From UBA6168 sp964573725 (lineage in GTDB: Bacteria > Bacteroidota > Bacteroidia > Chitinophagales > Saprospiraceae): DNA of 64,000 bases. Position 1 is the first letter of the stretch, and every line of letters begins with the position of its first letter. Below are positions 27,179-37,200 of this stretch, piece after piece. The notes beneath the pieces were generated by a model. That model was not told the DNA's origin. It searched no databases and saw nothing but the letters and a program-made list of their open reading frames with translations. The DNA lies in the NCBI GenBank assembly GCA_964573725.1, contig CAZNLJ010000003.1, forward strand, positions 62,001 through 126,000, in the 5' to 3' direction. The position numbers were made by a program, and so were the translations under genes.

Positions 27179-27527
27179 TCGATATAGATTTGTGAAAGTA
27201 AATGATGCGTAGGTAGGGTACGGTCGGCCGGTGGTCGGATACCGTAGGCAAGGAGCCGGAAGCGCACAGGACTGTTACGAGCACAATTGGAGGTGTCCAC
27301 TGTCTGGCAGTATGGGTGATAACAAGGACTTGTTCAAAGCAAACAGGGCGTCGTGAACGGTTCCGACAGGAAGGGGGCTCTTTACAAACATTTATTGGAC
27401 CGTTCCAAGGACAAATATCCGCTTTACATTTGAATAAAATAGAAAGCCGGAATTAAAAAACATTCAGAAGCACCCGGAATTTCCAGGTTACTGCGGGTTT
27501 CGCACCGGAAAGCCGGCTCCCTCGGCA
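27179..27527. other. Intergenic region upstream of susC
   Basis: 349 bp between the DUF5107-TPR gene and susC, both on the minus strand. It becomes AT-rich towards the DUF5107 stop. No exact minus-strand TAnnTTTG element was found; GATATTTG near 27412-27419 is the nearest. I see no ORF or strong hairpin. Confidence 0.5.
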
Positions 27528-30485
27528 TCAGTCGGGATCGAGGCGCAAATGCCTCCAGTATCCTTTCACGGTTTGCGGCAGGGAAAGCGGCGCCTCCGGA
27601 CCTTCCTGCCGGACGATTGCCTGCAGCTGTGGCTCCTGCTCCGGGTAACGGGACCTCCACTCGTCGAGGACCTGCATGTATTCACCCTGGTTTTCCGAAC
27701 CGGTTTGCTGCAATTGCACGGCCACTGCGGCCACCTGTTTCAGCCAGCAGACATACGCGAGTGGCTTGCCGGAACCCAGCCGTTCATTCCACCTGTCCAT
27801 TTTTTCCAGGTGCTGCATCGCTTCCGCCGTCCGCCCTTCGGCTGCCGCCTGCAATGCCTGACCCGCCACCAGCCATTCATAAACCTTCCGTCCTTCCCCG
27901 GCACCCTCGTAAGGCAGGACGACCAGGGTATCCAACAAGGCCAGGGCGGCTTCGTATTCTTGCCCGATGCCGAGGACTTCCGCCTGCAGGATGCCGAGGG
28001 CGGCGATATCCGGATGGCGCACAAAACCACGCCGGGCATAATCGGAAGCGCGGTCCAGTTGTCTCCTTTTCAGGAAATGCCGGGCGAGATAGTCGTAGAT
28101 CCGCCAGTTCTCATTCATGGACAGGCTCCGTTCCAGGTCGGCGACCGCTGCGTCCGGGTCTGTATCCAGGGAAGCATACCCCCGGACCAGGTAGAAATAA
28201 GCTGTCGTGGGGCTGTCGCCCAGCTCCTTCCAGGTCGTCCGGGCAGCCTCGGGATTTCCTTGTTGGTATTGTAGCAGACCGGTACCGAATCGGGAGACCC
28301 AGTCCGTCTCCCCTTCCAACCAGTCCATCTCCTCCCATCGGCTGGGGGTATAGGTGGCAGCGGGCACGGAAATCGGCAAGCCGAGCCGGCGGCTGACCCC
28401 TGGGTCCTGCTTGATGTGGGAAAGGATGGTCGCCTGTTCTTCCCGCAGACCGCATGCGCCGTACCAGATGCCGATTTCCTTGAGCAGTTCCAACGTCAGT
28501 TCCTCCCCGAAGCGTGCGGACAGGTCGCTACCGGGGTTGAAGGCCATTTCCGCTTCGACGAGCAGGAAGGGGTTCATCGGCTGCGCCCGCAGGTATGTGT
28601 GAAGCTGGACGGCAAACTCCGCCGCGTCGTCCGACCGCCGCAAGGCGACGAGCCGGACCAGCGGTGCCAACATCGAAAGCGGCTGATACCGCTCCGCTTC
28701 CGTCGCGTAGCGGACGGCCTGTCGCCATTCTTCCGCCAGGAGGGAAAGTTCGGCCAATTCCTGGTAAGCGGCGGCACGGTAGGCCTCCGATCGGGCGGCC
28801 AGCCCTTGGTGATGGCGGGCAAGGTCGACGGCACCTTCCCGCCGGTAAATCAATCCGACCAGGAAATTGGCGGCCGGATCATAGATATTCAGCCGCAGGA
28901 GCTTGTCCAGGACTTTTCCCGCCTCCTGCCGCCGGTTGACATGCAACAGGATTTCCGCCTGCATGTGCAGCGCCTCCCGGTGGAGAGAATCTTTGGCCAA
29001 AGCTTCGGCAAGTGCGGCAAGCGCCTCCTGCGGTTGCCGGAAATCCTTGAGTTCCCCTGCTTTGAGCACCCACCAGGACGGCAGGGACGTATCCGGTCTG
29101 ACGGCAGGCGGAAGCGGGAAGGTATCCGGCCTCGCCGAATCGAACCGCAGGCTGCCGCAACGGACGGAAATGTCGGCGGCACCTGGCCGGAGGGGAATGC
29201 GCCGTTCAAAGGAATCGCCGGGTTTCAGGTCGACCTGCGCTTCCAGCAACAATTGTGACCCTTGGTGAACGGCAATCGGGAAAGTGGCCGATCGGAAGGG
29301 GTCCAGCCGTACCAGCAGCGTCTGGTCATCGGAACTGACCTGGAGGGCCCCGGTTTCATCCAGGTCGGAAATGTCTGTCAGCCGGCTGACCGGTGCCCAG
29401 CGGTCGGTCCATTGTTGCGCCGCATAAGGCGCCAGGGACTGCTGCCCATAGGGTGTCTCCAGTCCGCTGTTCAGGTTGGCCTGATTGAAAAGGCGCCCGG
29501 CCTGCACCTCCACATATTGGCCGGCACCGTCGGTCAGCAGGTCCTCCCAAATGGCACCGTCCCGTCCCAAGGACCAGGTCCATATTTTACGGCCGGGATT
29601 GGCGTGATCCACCGTCTGATGGGCCATGCCGAATTTTTCCGATTGGTAAATCACGCCGTAGAAAGGGCGGGTGCTCCCCAGCACATGCAGCGACTTATGG
29701 GAACCGAAGGCATGTTCCCGATAATTCCGAAGGTCATGCCCCTGTTCGTCCAGGGGCCAGGGATGCACGTCCCCGTCGTGCCCGATGTAATGGGTGCCGG
29801 GAAAGACGAAGGTCAGGTCGTCCGCCGCTTTCACCGCCGTATTGTACCAGTGGTATTGGGACGTGGACAGCGGCATCAGGTTCTGCCAGCCGGCGGTGGT
29901 TTCGAAATATTTCCTGCCTTCCTCCAGCCGGATCTCCACCTGCCAGATGGTGCGGGCGCTGACGTCCAGGGCACCGACGATGCAACTGACGGAACCATCG
30001 GCTCCTTCCCGGATCGCATAGTTCACCGGATGGGCCGTGGCAGGGGTATGTCCGATGAATCCGAAATTGAATTCGATCCCGCCGGAAGTCCAGGGACCGC
30101 GCAGCGCGATGTCCCGGAATTTCACCACCGGATTGTTGTACAGGAAGGGCTTGCCTTCCAGTTTGTCGTAAGCGCCCGACACCTTGCCGCCCATCTCCGG
30201 CAATATTTCCACCCGGATGTACTCATTTTCCAAGACCACCATCTTCCAGGTTCTCCGGACCGGCGTATGGGTGAACCCATCGAAGCGATTGTAGGGATAG
30301 AGCGCCGGTTTTCGGAAGAGCAGGGGCAAGGGGTCCGGATCGCCGAATCCGTACGTGAGCAACACGGTATCCACTTCCTGGGCGGAAACCTGTGCCTGGG
30401 CTGGCCCCGTTGGGAAGACCCACAGGCCCAGGGCTACGATCATCGTCCGGAGAACTCCTTTCCCAACTTTTCCTGTACCGAGCAT
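27528..30485 (-). CDS. DUF5107 and TPR-repeat secreted protein
   Basis: 985 aa. The signal peptide is RTMIVALGLWVFPTGPAQAQ. The N-terminal DUF5107 domain (about residues 70-360) opens with MVVLENEYIRVEILPEMGGKVSGAYDK, resembling the galactose-mutarotase/aldose-epimerase beta-sandwich. It continues with GIEFNFGFIGHTP, YHWYNTAV and DHANPGRKIWTWS. From about residue 430 to the end it is a series of TPR helices. Proteins with this architecture often neighbour polysaccharide-utilisation genes, and here it lies just upstream of susC on the same strand, so a role in glycan processing is inferred. The reaction is not established by sequence alone. The frame continues upstream to 30728, but the ATG at 30485 gives a proper signal peptide. 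Confidence 0.82.
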   Translation of the reverse strand: MLGTGKVGKGVLRTMIVALGLWVFPTGPAQAQVSAQEVDTVLLTYGFGDPDPLPLLFRKPALYPYNRFDGFTHTPVRRTWKMVVLENEYIRVEILPEMGGKVSGAYDKLEGKPFLYNNPVVKFRDIALRGPWTSGGIEFNFGFIGHTPATAHPVNYAIREGADGSVSCIVGALDVSARTIWQVEIRLEEGRKYFETTAGWQNLMPLSTSQYHWYNTAVKAADDLTFVFPGTHYIGHDGDVHPWPLDEQGHDLRNYREHAFGSHKSLHVLGSTRPFYGVIYQSEKFGMAHQTVDHANPGRKIWTWSLGRDGAIWEDLLTDGAGQYVEVQAGRLFNQANLNSGLETPYGQQSLAPYAAQQWTDRWAPVSRLTDISDLDETGALQVSSDDQTLLVRLDPFRSATFPIAVHQGSQLLLEAQVDLKPGDSFERRIPLRPGAADISVRCGSLRFDSARPDTFPLPPAVRPDTSLPSWWVLKAGELKDFRQPQEALAALAEALAKDSLHREALHMQAEILLHVNRRQEAGKVLDKLLRLNIYDPAANFLVGLIYRREGAVDLARHHQGLAARSEAYRAAAYQELAELSLLAEEWRQAVRYATEAERYQPLSMLAPLVRLVALRRSDDAAEFAVQLHTYLRAQPMNPFLLVEAEMAFNPGSDLSARFGEELTLELLKEIGIWYGACGLREEQATILSHIKQDPGVSRRLGLPISVPAATYTPSRWEEMDWLEGETDWVSRFGTGLLQYQQGNPEAARTTWKELGDSPTTAYFYLVRGYASLDTDPDAAVADLERSLSMNENWRIYDYLARHFLKRRQLDRASDYARRGFVRHPDIAALGILQAEVLGIGQEYEAALALLDTLVVLPYEGAGEGRKVYEWLVAGQALQAAAEGRTAEAMQHLEKMDRWNERLGSGKPLAYVCWLKQVAAVAVQLQQTGSENQGEYMQVLDEWRSRYPEQEPQLQAIVRQEGPEAPLSLPQTVKGYWRHLRLDPD

Positions 30486-30589
30486 ACCTATTTTTTTTTG
30501 TGCAGGCAACCATTCCGCCGAAAGTCCCCTCTTATTAAAGGAATAAACCGGCAATCGGCCGCTTTGGCATGAAAATTCGATTAAACCCG

Positions 30590-30718
30590 ATGATGGCGGG
30601 AACCAAGCCGAAGAACGGGTTGTTTTCAATTCAGGACCACAATATAGTGCATCCCTACGAAATGACAACCATCCGTCGTTCTGCCGGTTCAGCACCCCAA
30701 CCACAGGAAAAGAAATAG
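30590..30718 (+). CDS. Candidate 42-aa small protein
   Basis: An ORF starting ATGATG encodes 42 residues (opens MMAGTKPKNGLFS, middle HNIVHPYEMTTIRRSAG, ends QPQEKK). It is followed 28 bp later by a strong plus-strand terminator that no other plus-strand gene uses. The region lies between divergent genes, overlapping the likely promoter zone of the DUF5107 gene. No family is recognised and no ribosome site or TAnnTTTG promoter is obvious. The main support is the orphan terminator; the transcript could instead be a small non-coding RNA. Confidence 0.35.
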   Translation: MMAGTKPKNGLFSIQDHNIVHPYEMTTIRRSAGSAPQPQEKK

Positions 30719-30746
30719 TTTCATACAATTAGTGAGAGTAAGTTGC

Positions 30747-30780
30747 GCGGATACCTTGTCGGTATCCGCTTTTTTTTTTT
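30747..30780 (+). terminator. Intrinsic terminator, orphan
   Basis: Perfect 9-bp stem GCGGATACC/GGTATCCGC with a 5-nt loop, followed by eleven T. The orientation demands a plus-strand transcript from within 30486-30746, where only the 42-aa candidate ORF lies. In the opposite direction there is no T tract. Confidence 0.85.
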
Positions 30781-30907
30781 CTGTTTGCCCCTCCTCCCCT
30801 TCGTGTCCGCCCGCACCGGACAGCCAGTCCTGCCCCCTGTTATCCCGCGCGACTTCCGCCCTCCGCCCGGTTCCAAAGTGCCCGGTATTCCGAAAAAATA
30901 AAAACTC

Positions 30908-30937
30908 AGGAAACTTTCGAACTTAAGAAAGTTTCCT
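30908..30937. promoter_or_regulatory. Inverted repeat, probable TetR operator
   Basis: AGGAAACTTTC (30908-30918), 8-bp spacer, then GAAAGTTTCCT (30927-30937): a perfect 11-bp inverted repeat 31 bp before the tetR start. Its place and size fit an autoregulatory TetR-family operator controlling tetR and the efflux genes behind it. Confidence 0.65.
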
Positions 30938-30967
30938 CTGTTCTCTGACAGAACTCAAGTCGGCGCG

Positions 30968-31591
30968 ATGGAAATCCAATCTGCCAAGAATGACATAACG
31001 GAACGCACGGAACGACTTTTCATGAAAGTCGGCATCCGGAGCGTGACGACGGATGACATCGCTCGGGAGCTGGGCATTTCCAAGAAGACGCTGTACCAAC
31101 ATTTCACCAATAAGGAGGAATTGGTAGGAGCCGTACTGCGGCAGCACCTGCAAAGGGAGCAGAAGCGGATTTCCGGGGTCTGCCTGGAGGCGAATGACGC
31201 CCTGGACGAGATCATCCGGATAGGCACGACCATCACGACCATGGTGGAGGAAGTGTCCGCCAGCACCCTGTACGACCTACAGAAATATTACCGGCGGTAT
31301 TGGGAATATATGATCCGCGAGCAGGATGCCTTCATCATGGGATGCATCATCCGGAACCTGAAGCGGGGCATGCAGGAGTCCTTGTACAGGCGGGACATTT
31401 CCCTTGACATCACCGCCAAGATTTATTCCAAGGCTTCCTACCTGATCGTGGAGGAACTTTCGGATCCCCAATCCACCCTGGACCGGCGTCAGCTGATTTA
31501 CGCCCTGCACGATTACCATATCCATGCGGTGGCGACTTCGGCAGGGCTTGAAAAATGGGCGGCGTACAAACGGGAGCAAGGCCGTCCTTAG
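30968..31591 (+). CDS. TetR/AcrR family repressor
   Basis: The 207-aa protein has an N-terminal helix-turn-helix TTDDIARELGISKKTLYQHFTNKEELV (residues about 20-46) and a divergent ligand-binding C-terminal domain rich in aromatic residues (LYDLQKYYRRYWEYM). It heads a four-gene plus-strand cluster with tolC, an MFP gene and an RND pump gene. It is therefore the likely local repressor of that efflux system, released by an unknown ligand. A perfect inverted repeat stands in front of it. Confidence 0.92.
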   Translation: MEIQSAKNDITERTERLFMKVGIRSVTTDDIARELGISKKTLYQHFTNKEELVGAVLRQHLQREQKRISGVCLEANDALDEIIRIGTTITTMVEEVSASTLYDLQKYYRRYWEYMIREQDAFIMGCIIRNLKRGMQESLYRRDISLDITAKIYSKASYLIVEELSDPQSTLDRRQLIYALHDYHIHAVATSAGLEKWAAYKREQGRP

Positions 31592-31729
31592 CCTGGTCCC
31601 AGCGGCCGATGAAGGATAAAGCACGGGAAAAAGCGGGAACGGAACCCCTGTTCCCGGCCAAAGCAGGCAAAAAAACCCAACATACCGACGCCCGGCAAGC
31701 GGCAGGTCGTCGACCAACAACACACCAAG

Positions 31730-33079
31730 ATGAGAAAAAGGAAGAACCTGGCATTCCTGGCGGCAATCCTACTGCTGCCGACGGTCCGTTCGGCCTCGCA
31801 GACGGTCCTGGACCTGCGCGGCGCATTGCAATATGCCGCCGAGCACCACGCGCAGATCCGGAAAGGGGCGACGGACATACAGATTGCGGAACAGCTGATC
31901 CGGGAGTCCCTCAGCACCGGTCTGCCACAAATCAACGCCAATGCCACCATTGCCAACAACCTATCCATCCGGACCAGTTTCGTACCGGCGGAATTCTTCG
32001 GCGGACAGCCGGGCGAGTTCGCCCAGGTACAGTTCGGGACCAATTGGAACGCCAGTTCGGGAATCCAACTGGAGCAATTGGCCTTTAACAAGACCTGGTT
32101 CCTCGGTTTGAGGGCCTCCCGCGAACTGACCCGCTTCTATTCCCTCCTGTACGACCAGCAGGTGGAGGACGTCTTGTATGAGGTGGCGAAATTATACTAC
32201 CAGATACAATACAGCCGCAACCAACGGTTGCTGATCACCGCAAACCTCGCCCAGCTGCAAGGGATGGTGACCCTGATGGAGCGGCAATATGAAGCCGGAT
32301 TATCCAGGCAACTGGACCTCGACCGATTGAACGTACAATACGCGAACCTGGAAATGGAACTGGCGAACCTTGACCTGCAACTGGAGCAGGCGGAACAGGC
32401 GCTCAAGTTTTCCATGCAAATGCCCTTGGATGCGGATATTTCCCTGGTGGACACCCTGAATCCGGACTTGCTGCCGCTCACCGAACAGCTCACCGCCCAG
32501 CCCGTTTGGACCTCCTCGCCGCTACTCCGCATCATGCAGAAGCAACAACAGCTCAACGAGCTGGACGAACTCCGCTGGAAAGCGAACTACTTCCCTACCC
32601 TATCCTTCTTTGCGTCCTATACCTACGAGTGGCAAGCCAACAACCTCAACGACTTCACCAGCGGCCGGAACTGGACGGATTTCTCCTTGGTAGGCCTGCG
32701 GCTGCAGGTGCCCATTTTCGACGGCATGTATAAGGACAGCAAGCTCCAGACGGCCCGGCTGAATTCCAGGAAAACCGACCTGGACTACTCCCTGGCCCTC
32801 CTGGGCACGGAATTTCGGGATCAATCCGCCCGGACCGCCATCCAGCGCAGCCGGAACAACCTCCTGTCCGCGGAAAAGACACGCCGGCTTGCCGAACGGG
32901 TGTACCAGGTCGCCCAATCCAGGTACCGCGAAGGCTTGGCACCGGTCACGGAACTGCTGGATGCGGAAAGCGCCCTGCGCAGTTCCCAGACCAACCAACT
33001 CTCGGCATTGGCCCAGATCAAATTGGCGGAAATCGATTTGATCAACGCCAACGGAATGATTACCAAACTGATGGAATGA
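31730..33079 (+). CDS. TolC family outer-membrane efflux protein
   Basis: 449 aa with a signal peptide ending near RSASQ. Two outer-membrane-efflux repeats of long amphipathic coiled-coil helices are visible (RNQRLLITANLAQLQGMVTLMERQYEAG; SRNNLLSAEKTRRLAERVYQVAQSRYREGLAPVTELLDAESAL). It forms the trimeric exit duct for the RND pump encoded downstream. The repeat hallmark YREG..PVTELLDAE in the second half is well kept. The gap to tetR is 138 bp and to the MFP gene 73 bp. Confidence 0.93.
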   Translation: MRKRKNLAFLAAILLLPTVRSASQTVLDLRGALQYAAEHHAQIRKGATDIQIAEQLIRESLSTGLPQINANATIANNLSIRTSFVPAEFFGGQPGEFAQVQFGTNWNASSGIQLEQLAFNKTWFLGLRASRELTRFYSLLYDQQVEDVLYEVAKLYYQIQYSRNQRLLITANLAQLQGMVTLMERQYEAGLSRQLDLDRLNVQYANLEMELANLDLQLEQAEQALKFSMQMPLDADISLVDTLNPDLLPLTEQLTAQPVWTSSPLLRIMQKQQQLNELDELRWKANYFPTLSFFASYTYEWQANNLNDFTSGRNWTDFSLVGLRLQVPIFDGMYKDSKLQTARLNSRKTDLDYSLALLGTEFRDQSARTAIQRSRNNLLSAEKTRRLAERVYQVAQSRYREGLAPVTELLDAESALRSSQTNQLSALAQIKLAEIDLINANGMITKLME

Positions 33080-33152
33080 CGACGCCCCGGTTTGCAATCA
33101 TCTTAGCGAACCCGGCAACCCATATCCACATCACCTATACTCGACACCCGAA

Positions 33153-34220
33153 ATGAAACGGATCATCAAAGCGATCATTTGGACAGTTGTCCTCGGCACC
33201 CTGGGCTATTTCACCGCCACCCGGTTGTCGGAAAACAAGCAGACCTTGGAAGAGAACGCCAGGTTGTCGCAGGAGCGGAACACCGTCATTCCCGTCACCA
33301 CACAAGCTGTCGGGCAGCAGTCCATCCCCTCGGACTTCCAGGTCAACGGCATCTTCATCCCGATTCAATCGGGTGCGGTCATGTCGGAAATGGCCGGCAA
33401 GGTCATTGAGTTGAAAATGCGGAACGGGGACCGGGTACAGGCGGGGGCCACGGTCGCCGTGGTGGACCGGGAACTGCTCAGCATCCAGTTGGAGACCGCC
33501 CGAACCAACCTGGATAAAGGCAAGCAGGACCGCCGCCGGCTATCCACCTTGCTCGGGGAAGGTGGGGTGACCCAGCAACAGCTCGACGATGCGGACCTTG
33601 CCGTACGCAACCTGGAATCACAAATCCGGTTGCTGGACAAGCAATTGTCCATGTGTGCCATCCAATCGCCCATACAGGGTGTCATCTCCAACAAGCTCAT
33701 CGAAAACGGTTCGCTGGTATCTCCCGGGATGAAACTGGCGGATGTCACCAACATCAGCCGCCTGCGTCTTCAGGTATACCTGACCGAGGTCCAGGTTGTC
33801 AATGTCCGCAAAGGGCAATCCGTCCGCGTGCAGGTCGACCTGTTCCCGGATCAACCGCTGACAGGGGCCGTCACATTCATCGATGTCAACGCCGGCCCCA
33901 ACCGCCGCTACCTGGTGGAAGTGGAAACCGCCAACCCCGGGGAGCAGGTCAAGTCCGGCATGAGCGGTACCGCAATATTCGAAGGGAAGGGCGCCGTTTC
34001 CGCCCTTTCCGTGCCCCGGGGCGCCATCGTGGGCAGCCTGCAGGAAGCCAAGGTATTCGTGGTGGAAGGCAACCGCGCCATCCTGCGGCCGATTCGGACC
34101 GGGACGGTATTCGGCGATTACGTCACGGTGCTGTCCGGCCTTTCGGAAGGGGAGTTGGTCGTGACGGCCGGACAAATCAACTTGGAGGACGGCATGGAAA
34201 TCACGGTCCCGGAAGGATAA
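33153..34220 (+). CDS. RND efflux periplasmic adaptor (MFP)
   Basis: The 355-aa adaptor links the inner-membrane pump to TolC. It has a single N-terminal membrane segment without a lipobox (IIKAIIWTVVLGTLGYFTA). A lipoyl/barrel-sandwich half follows (GKVIELKMRNGDRVQAGATVAVVD), then a short helical hairpin (about residues 115-165), the second lipoyl half (IQSPIQGVISNKLIENGSLVSPGMKLADV) and a beta-barrel and membrane-proximal domain (VPRGAIVGSLQEAKVFVVEG). It is the third gene of the tetR-tolC-MFP-RND cluster, 60 bp before the pump. Confidence 0.94.
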   Translation: MKRIIKAIIWTVVLGTLGYFTATRLSENKQTLEENARLSQERNTVIPVTTQAVGQQSIPSDFQVNGIFIPIQSGAVMSEMAGKVIELKMRNGDRVQAGATVAVVDRELLSIQLETARTNLDKGKQDRRRLSTLLGEGGVTQQQLDDADLAVRNLESQIRLLDKQLSMCAIQSPIQGVISNKLIENGSLVSPGMKLADVTNISRLRLQVYLTEVQVVNVRKGQSVRVQVDLFPDQPLTGAVTFIDVNAGPNRRYLVEVETANPGEQVKSGMSGTAIFEGKGAVSALSVPRGAIVGSLQEAKVFVVEGNRAILRPIRTGTVFGDYVTVLSGLSEGELVVTAGQINLEDGMEITVPEG

Positions 34221-34280
34221 GGAAGGCGGCGCCGACCCGACCTGTTCGAACCTTATCCCTTGTCAATCAATTATCCATAC

Positions 34281-37200
34281 ATGTCAATCACCGAAATATC
34301 CATCAAGCGGCCATCGCTGATCCTGGTCATCTTCATCGTACTGACCGTCGCCGGGTTGTTCAGTTACAAACAGCTGGCGTATGAATTGATACCGAAGTTC
34401 GATGCCCCGTTCGTCATCATCAGCACCATTTACCCGGGGGCCAGTCCGGAGGAAGTGGAAAACTCCGTGACCCGGAACATCGAGGATGCCGTTTCGAGCA
34501 TGGAGAACCTGATATCCCTGCGGAGTACCTCTTTCGAAAGCCTTTCCTTCGTCTTCATCGAGCTCGCGGACGGTACCAACGTGGACCTGGCGCTACAGGA
34601 TGCCCAGCGGAAAATCAATGCCAACCTGTCGAGCCTGCCACCGGAGGCGGAGCCGCCGGCCTTGACCAAGTTCGCTTCGGACGAGTTTCCGGTGCTCAGC
34701 ATCGGTGTGACCACCCAGTTGCCCCCGGGCACCTTCTACGACCTGATCAACGACCAGATCAAGCCGGCCTTGTCAAGTGTCGAGGGTGTGGGGGAAGTCC
34801 GGGTCATCGGCGGGCAGGAACGGGAAATCCAGGTCAATGTCAACAGGCAGGAACTCGAAGCCCGGGGGATGACCATCCTGCAGTTGGTGCAGGCCATCCG
34901 GCAATCCAACCTGGATTTTCCGACCGGCCGGATCGAGAGCGAATCCGAGCAGATCACCGTCAGGCTGGCGGGCAAATACAAGACCATCGATGACCTCCGG
35001 GACCTGGTCGTGAAGGTGTCCCCGATTACCGGGGAGATGGTGAAGCTGCGGCAGGTGGCCGAAGTGCAGGACGGGCTCAAGGAAATCGGCAGCGTCAGCC
35101 GGGTCAACAGGCGGGAAGCCATCGGTCTGCAGATACTCAAGACGACGGATGCCAATGCCGTGGCCGTCGCGGAAGGGGTCGTCGCCCAACTGGACCGTTT
35201 GAAGGCACAGTATGCGACCATCTCCCTGGATTACGACATTGCGAACAACCAGACGGATTTCACCATCCGTGCGGTGGAGGCGGTCACCCACGACTTGCTG
35301 TTGGCCATCGTCCTGGTGGCCCTGGTCATGTTGTTCTTCCTGCACTCCATCCGGAATGCGGTCATCGTCATGTTGTCCATCCCGATGTCGCTGGTGGCCT
35401 CCTTCATCATGATGTACGCGTTCGGGTTCACGCTCAACCTGATGACCTTGCTGGCCATGTCGCTGGTGATCGGTATCCTGGTGGACGACAGCATCGTGGT
35501 CCTCGAGAATATCTACCGGCACTTGGAGCAAGGGATGCCCCGGCGGAAGGCCGCCCTGATCGGTCGAAACGAAATCGCCTTCACCGCCTTGTCCATCACC
35601 CTGGTCGATGTGGTGGTTTTCGTCCCCATCTCGCTGACGACCGGCATCGTCGGCAGCATCATGCGGCAATTCGCCCTCGTGGTGGCTTTCTCCACCCTGA
35701 TGTCGCTTTTTGTCTCCTTTACGATCACCCCCATGCTCGCCAGCCGGTTTTCCCGCCTGGAGAAGTTCAGCAATAAGAACGCCGTCGGCTTCATTCTCAA
35801 CGGGTTCGAACATATGTTGACCCGGATCAACAATTGGTATGCCCGACAGGTCGCCCGGATCTTGCGCCCCTTACCCATTCCGATCGGCCGGAACAAAGCC
35901 GGAGAGCCCCGGCATTTCTCCCTCTACCTGAATGCCATACTCGTATTTGCCCTCACCCTTTTCCTGTTCTTCCGGTCGTTCGACCTGATCAGCAACGGAT
36001 ACATCGGGACCGCCTTCATCCAACCGGGCGACCGTGGGGAGTTTATCACCAAGTTGGAACTGCCCAAGGATGCCACCCTCCAGGAGACCAATCTCGCCAC
36101 CCAGCGTGCGGAGGCCTTGCTGGACGCCCGGCAGGAGATTGTGAAGATCTTCAGCACCGTGGGCCGTTCCTCCGGCATGTTGGGCAGCCAGAACACCGCC
36201 TACATGGCGGAAATCACCGTCAAACTCGTGCCCCGGGAAGAGCGGGACGATGTGCATACCGACTTGTTTGCCCAGCGAATCCGCAACGACCTGGAGAAGG
36301 CCCTGCCGGGTGTGAAGGTCACCACGGCCCCGGTCAGTTTCTTCGGGGGCGCGGATGAGGACCCTATCCAGGTCTTCATCAGCGGGACGGACAAGCCGGC
36401 CGTGATGGGCTATGCCGAAAAGGTGCTGGAGGAAGTCAAGAAAGTACGGGGCACGCTGGAAGCCCGACTTTCCATCGAGGAGGGCAACCCGGAGATCCGG
36501 GTCTCCGTGGACCGGGAAAAGATGGCCCGGATGGGCCTGACCCTCGACCAGGTGGGGCTGACGATGCAGACGGCGTTCAACGGCAATACGGACGCCCGTT
36601 TCCGGACGGAGAACAAGGAGTACGACATCAACATCCGAATGGATGATTTCAACCGCCATTCCGTGGCGGACATCTCCTCCCTGACCATCCTGAACAACAT
36701 GGGCCAGCTGATCCGCCTGAACCAGTTCGCGGACATCGTACAATCCACCGGCCCCAACCAACTGGAACGATTGAACCGCCAATCCTCCGTGCTCATCAAG
36801 TCCAAGGTCCTGGGCCGCCCGAGCGGTGACATCGGTACCGACATCAAGGACATTGTGGAGAACCGGATGCCACCGCCCCAGGGTGTCAGCATCATGTACG
36901 AAGGCGATTTGCGCAACCAACAGGAAGGCTTCGAGTCGTTGCTGTTGGCGTTGGCCGCCAGCATCCTGTTCGTATACCTGATCATGGTCGCCTTGTACGA
37001 CAGCTGGGTATATCCTTTCGTGGTCATGTTCTCCATACCCGTCGCCATCGTCGGCGCTTTCCTGGCCATGGCCTTGACCTTGAGTGTGCTGGACATCTTC
37101 ACCATGCTGGGTATCATCATGATGGTCGGATTGGTGGCGAAGAATGCCATCCTGCTGGTCGACTTCGCCAACCAAGCCAAGCTGGAAGGGCTCCAGACGC

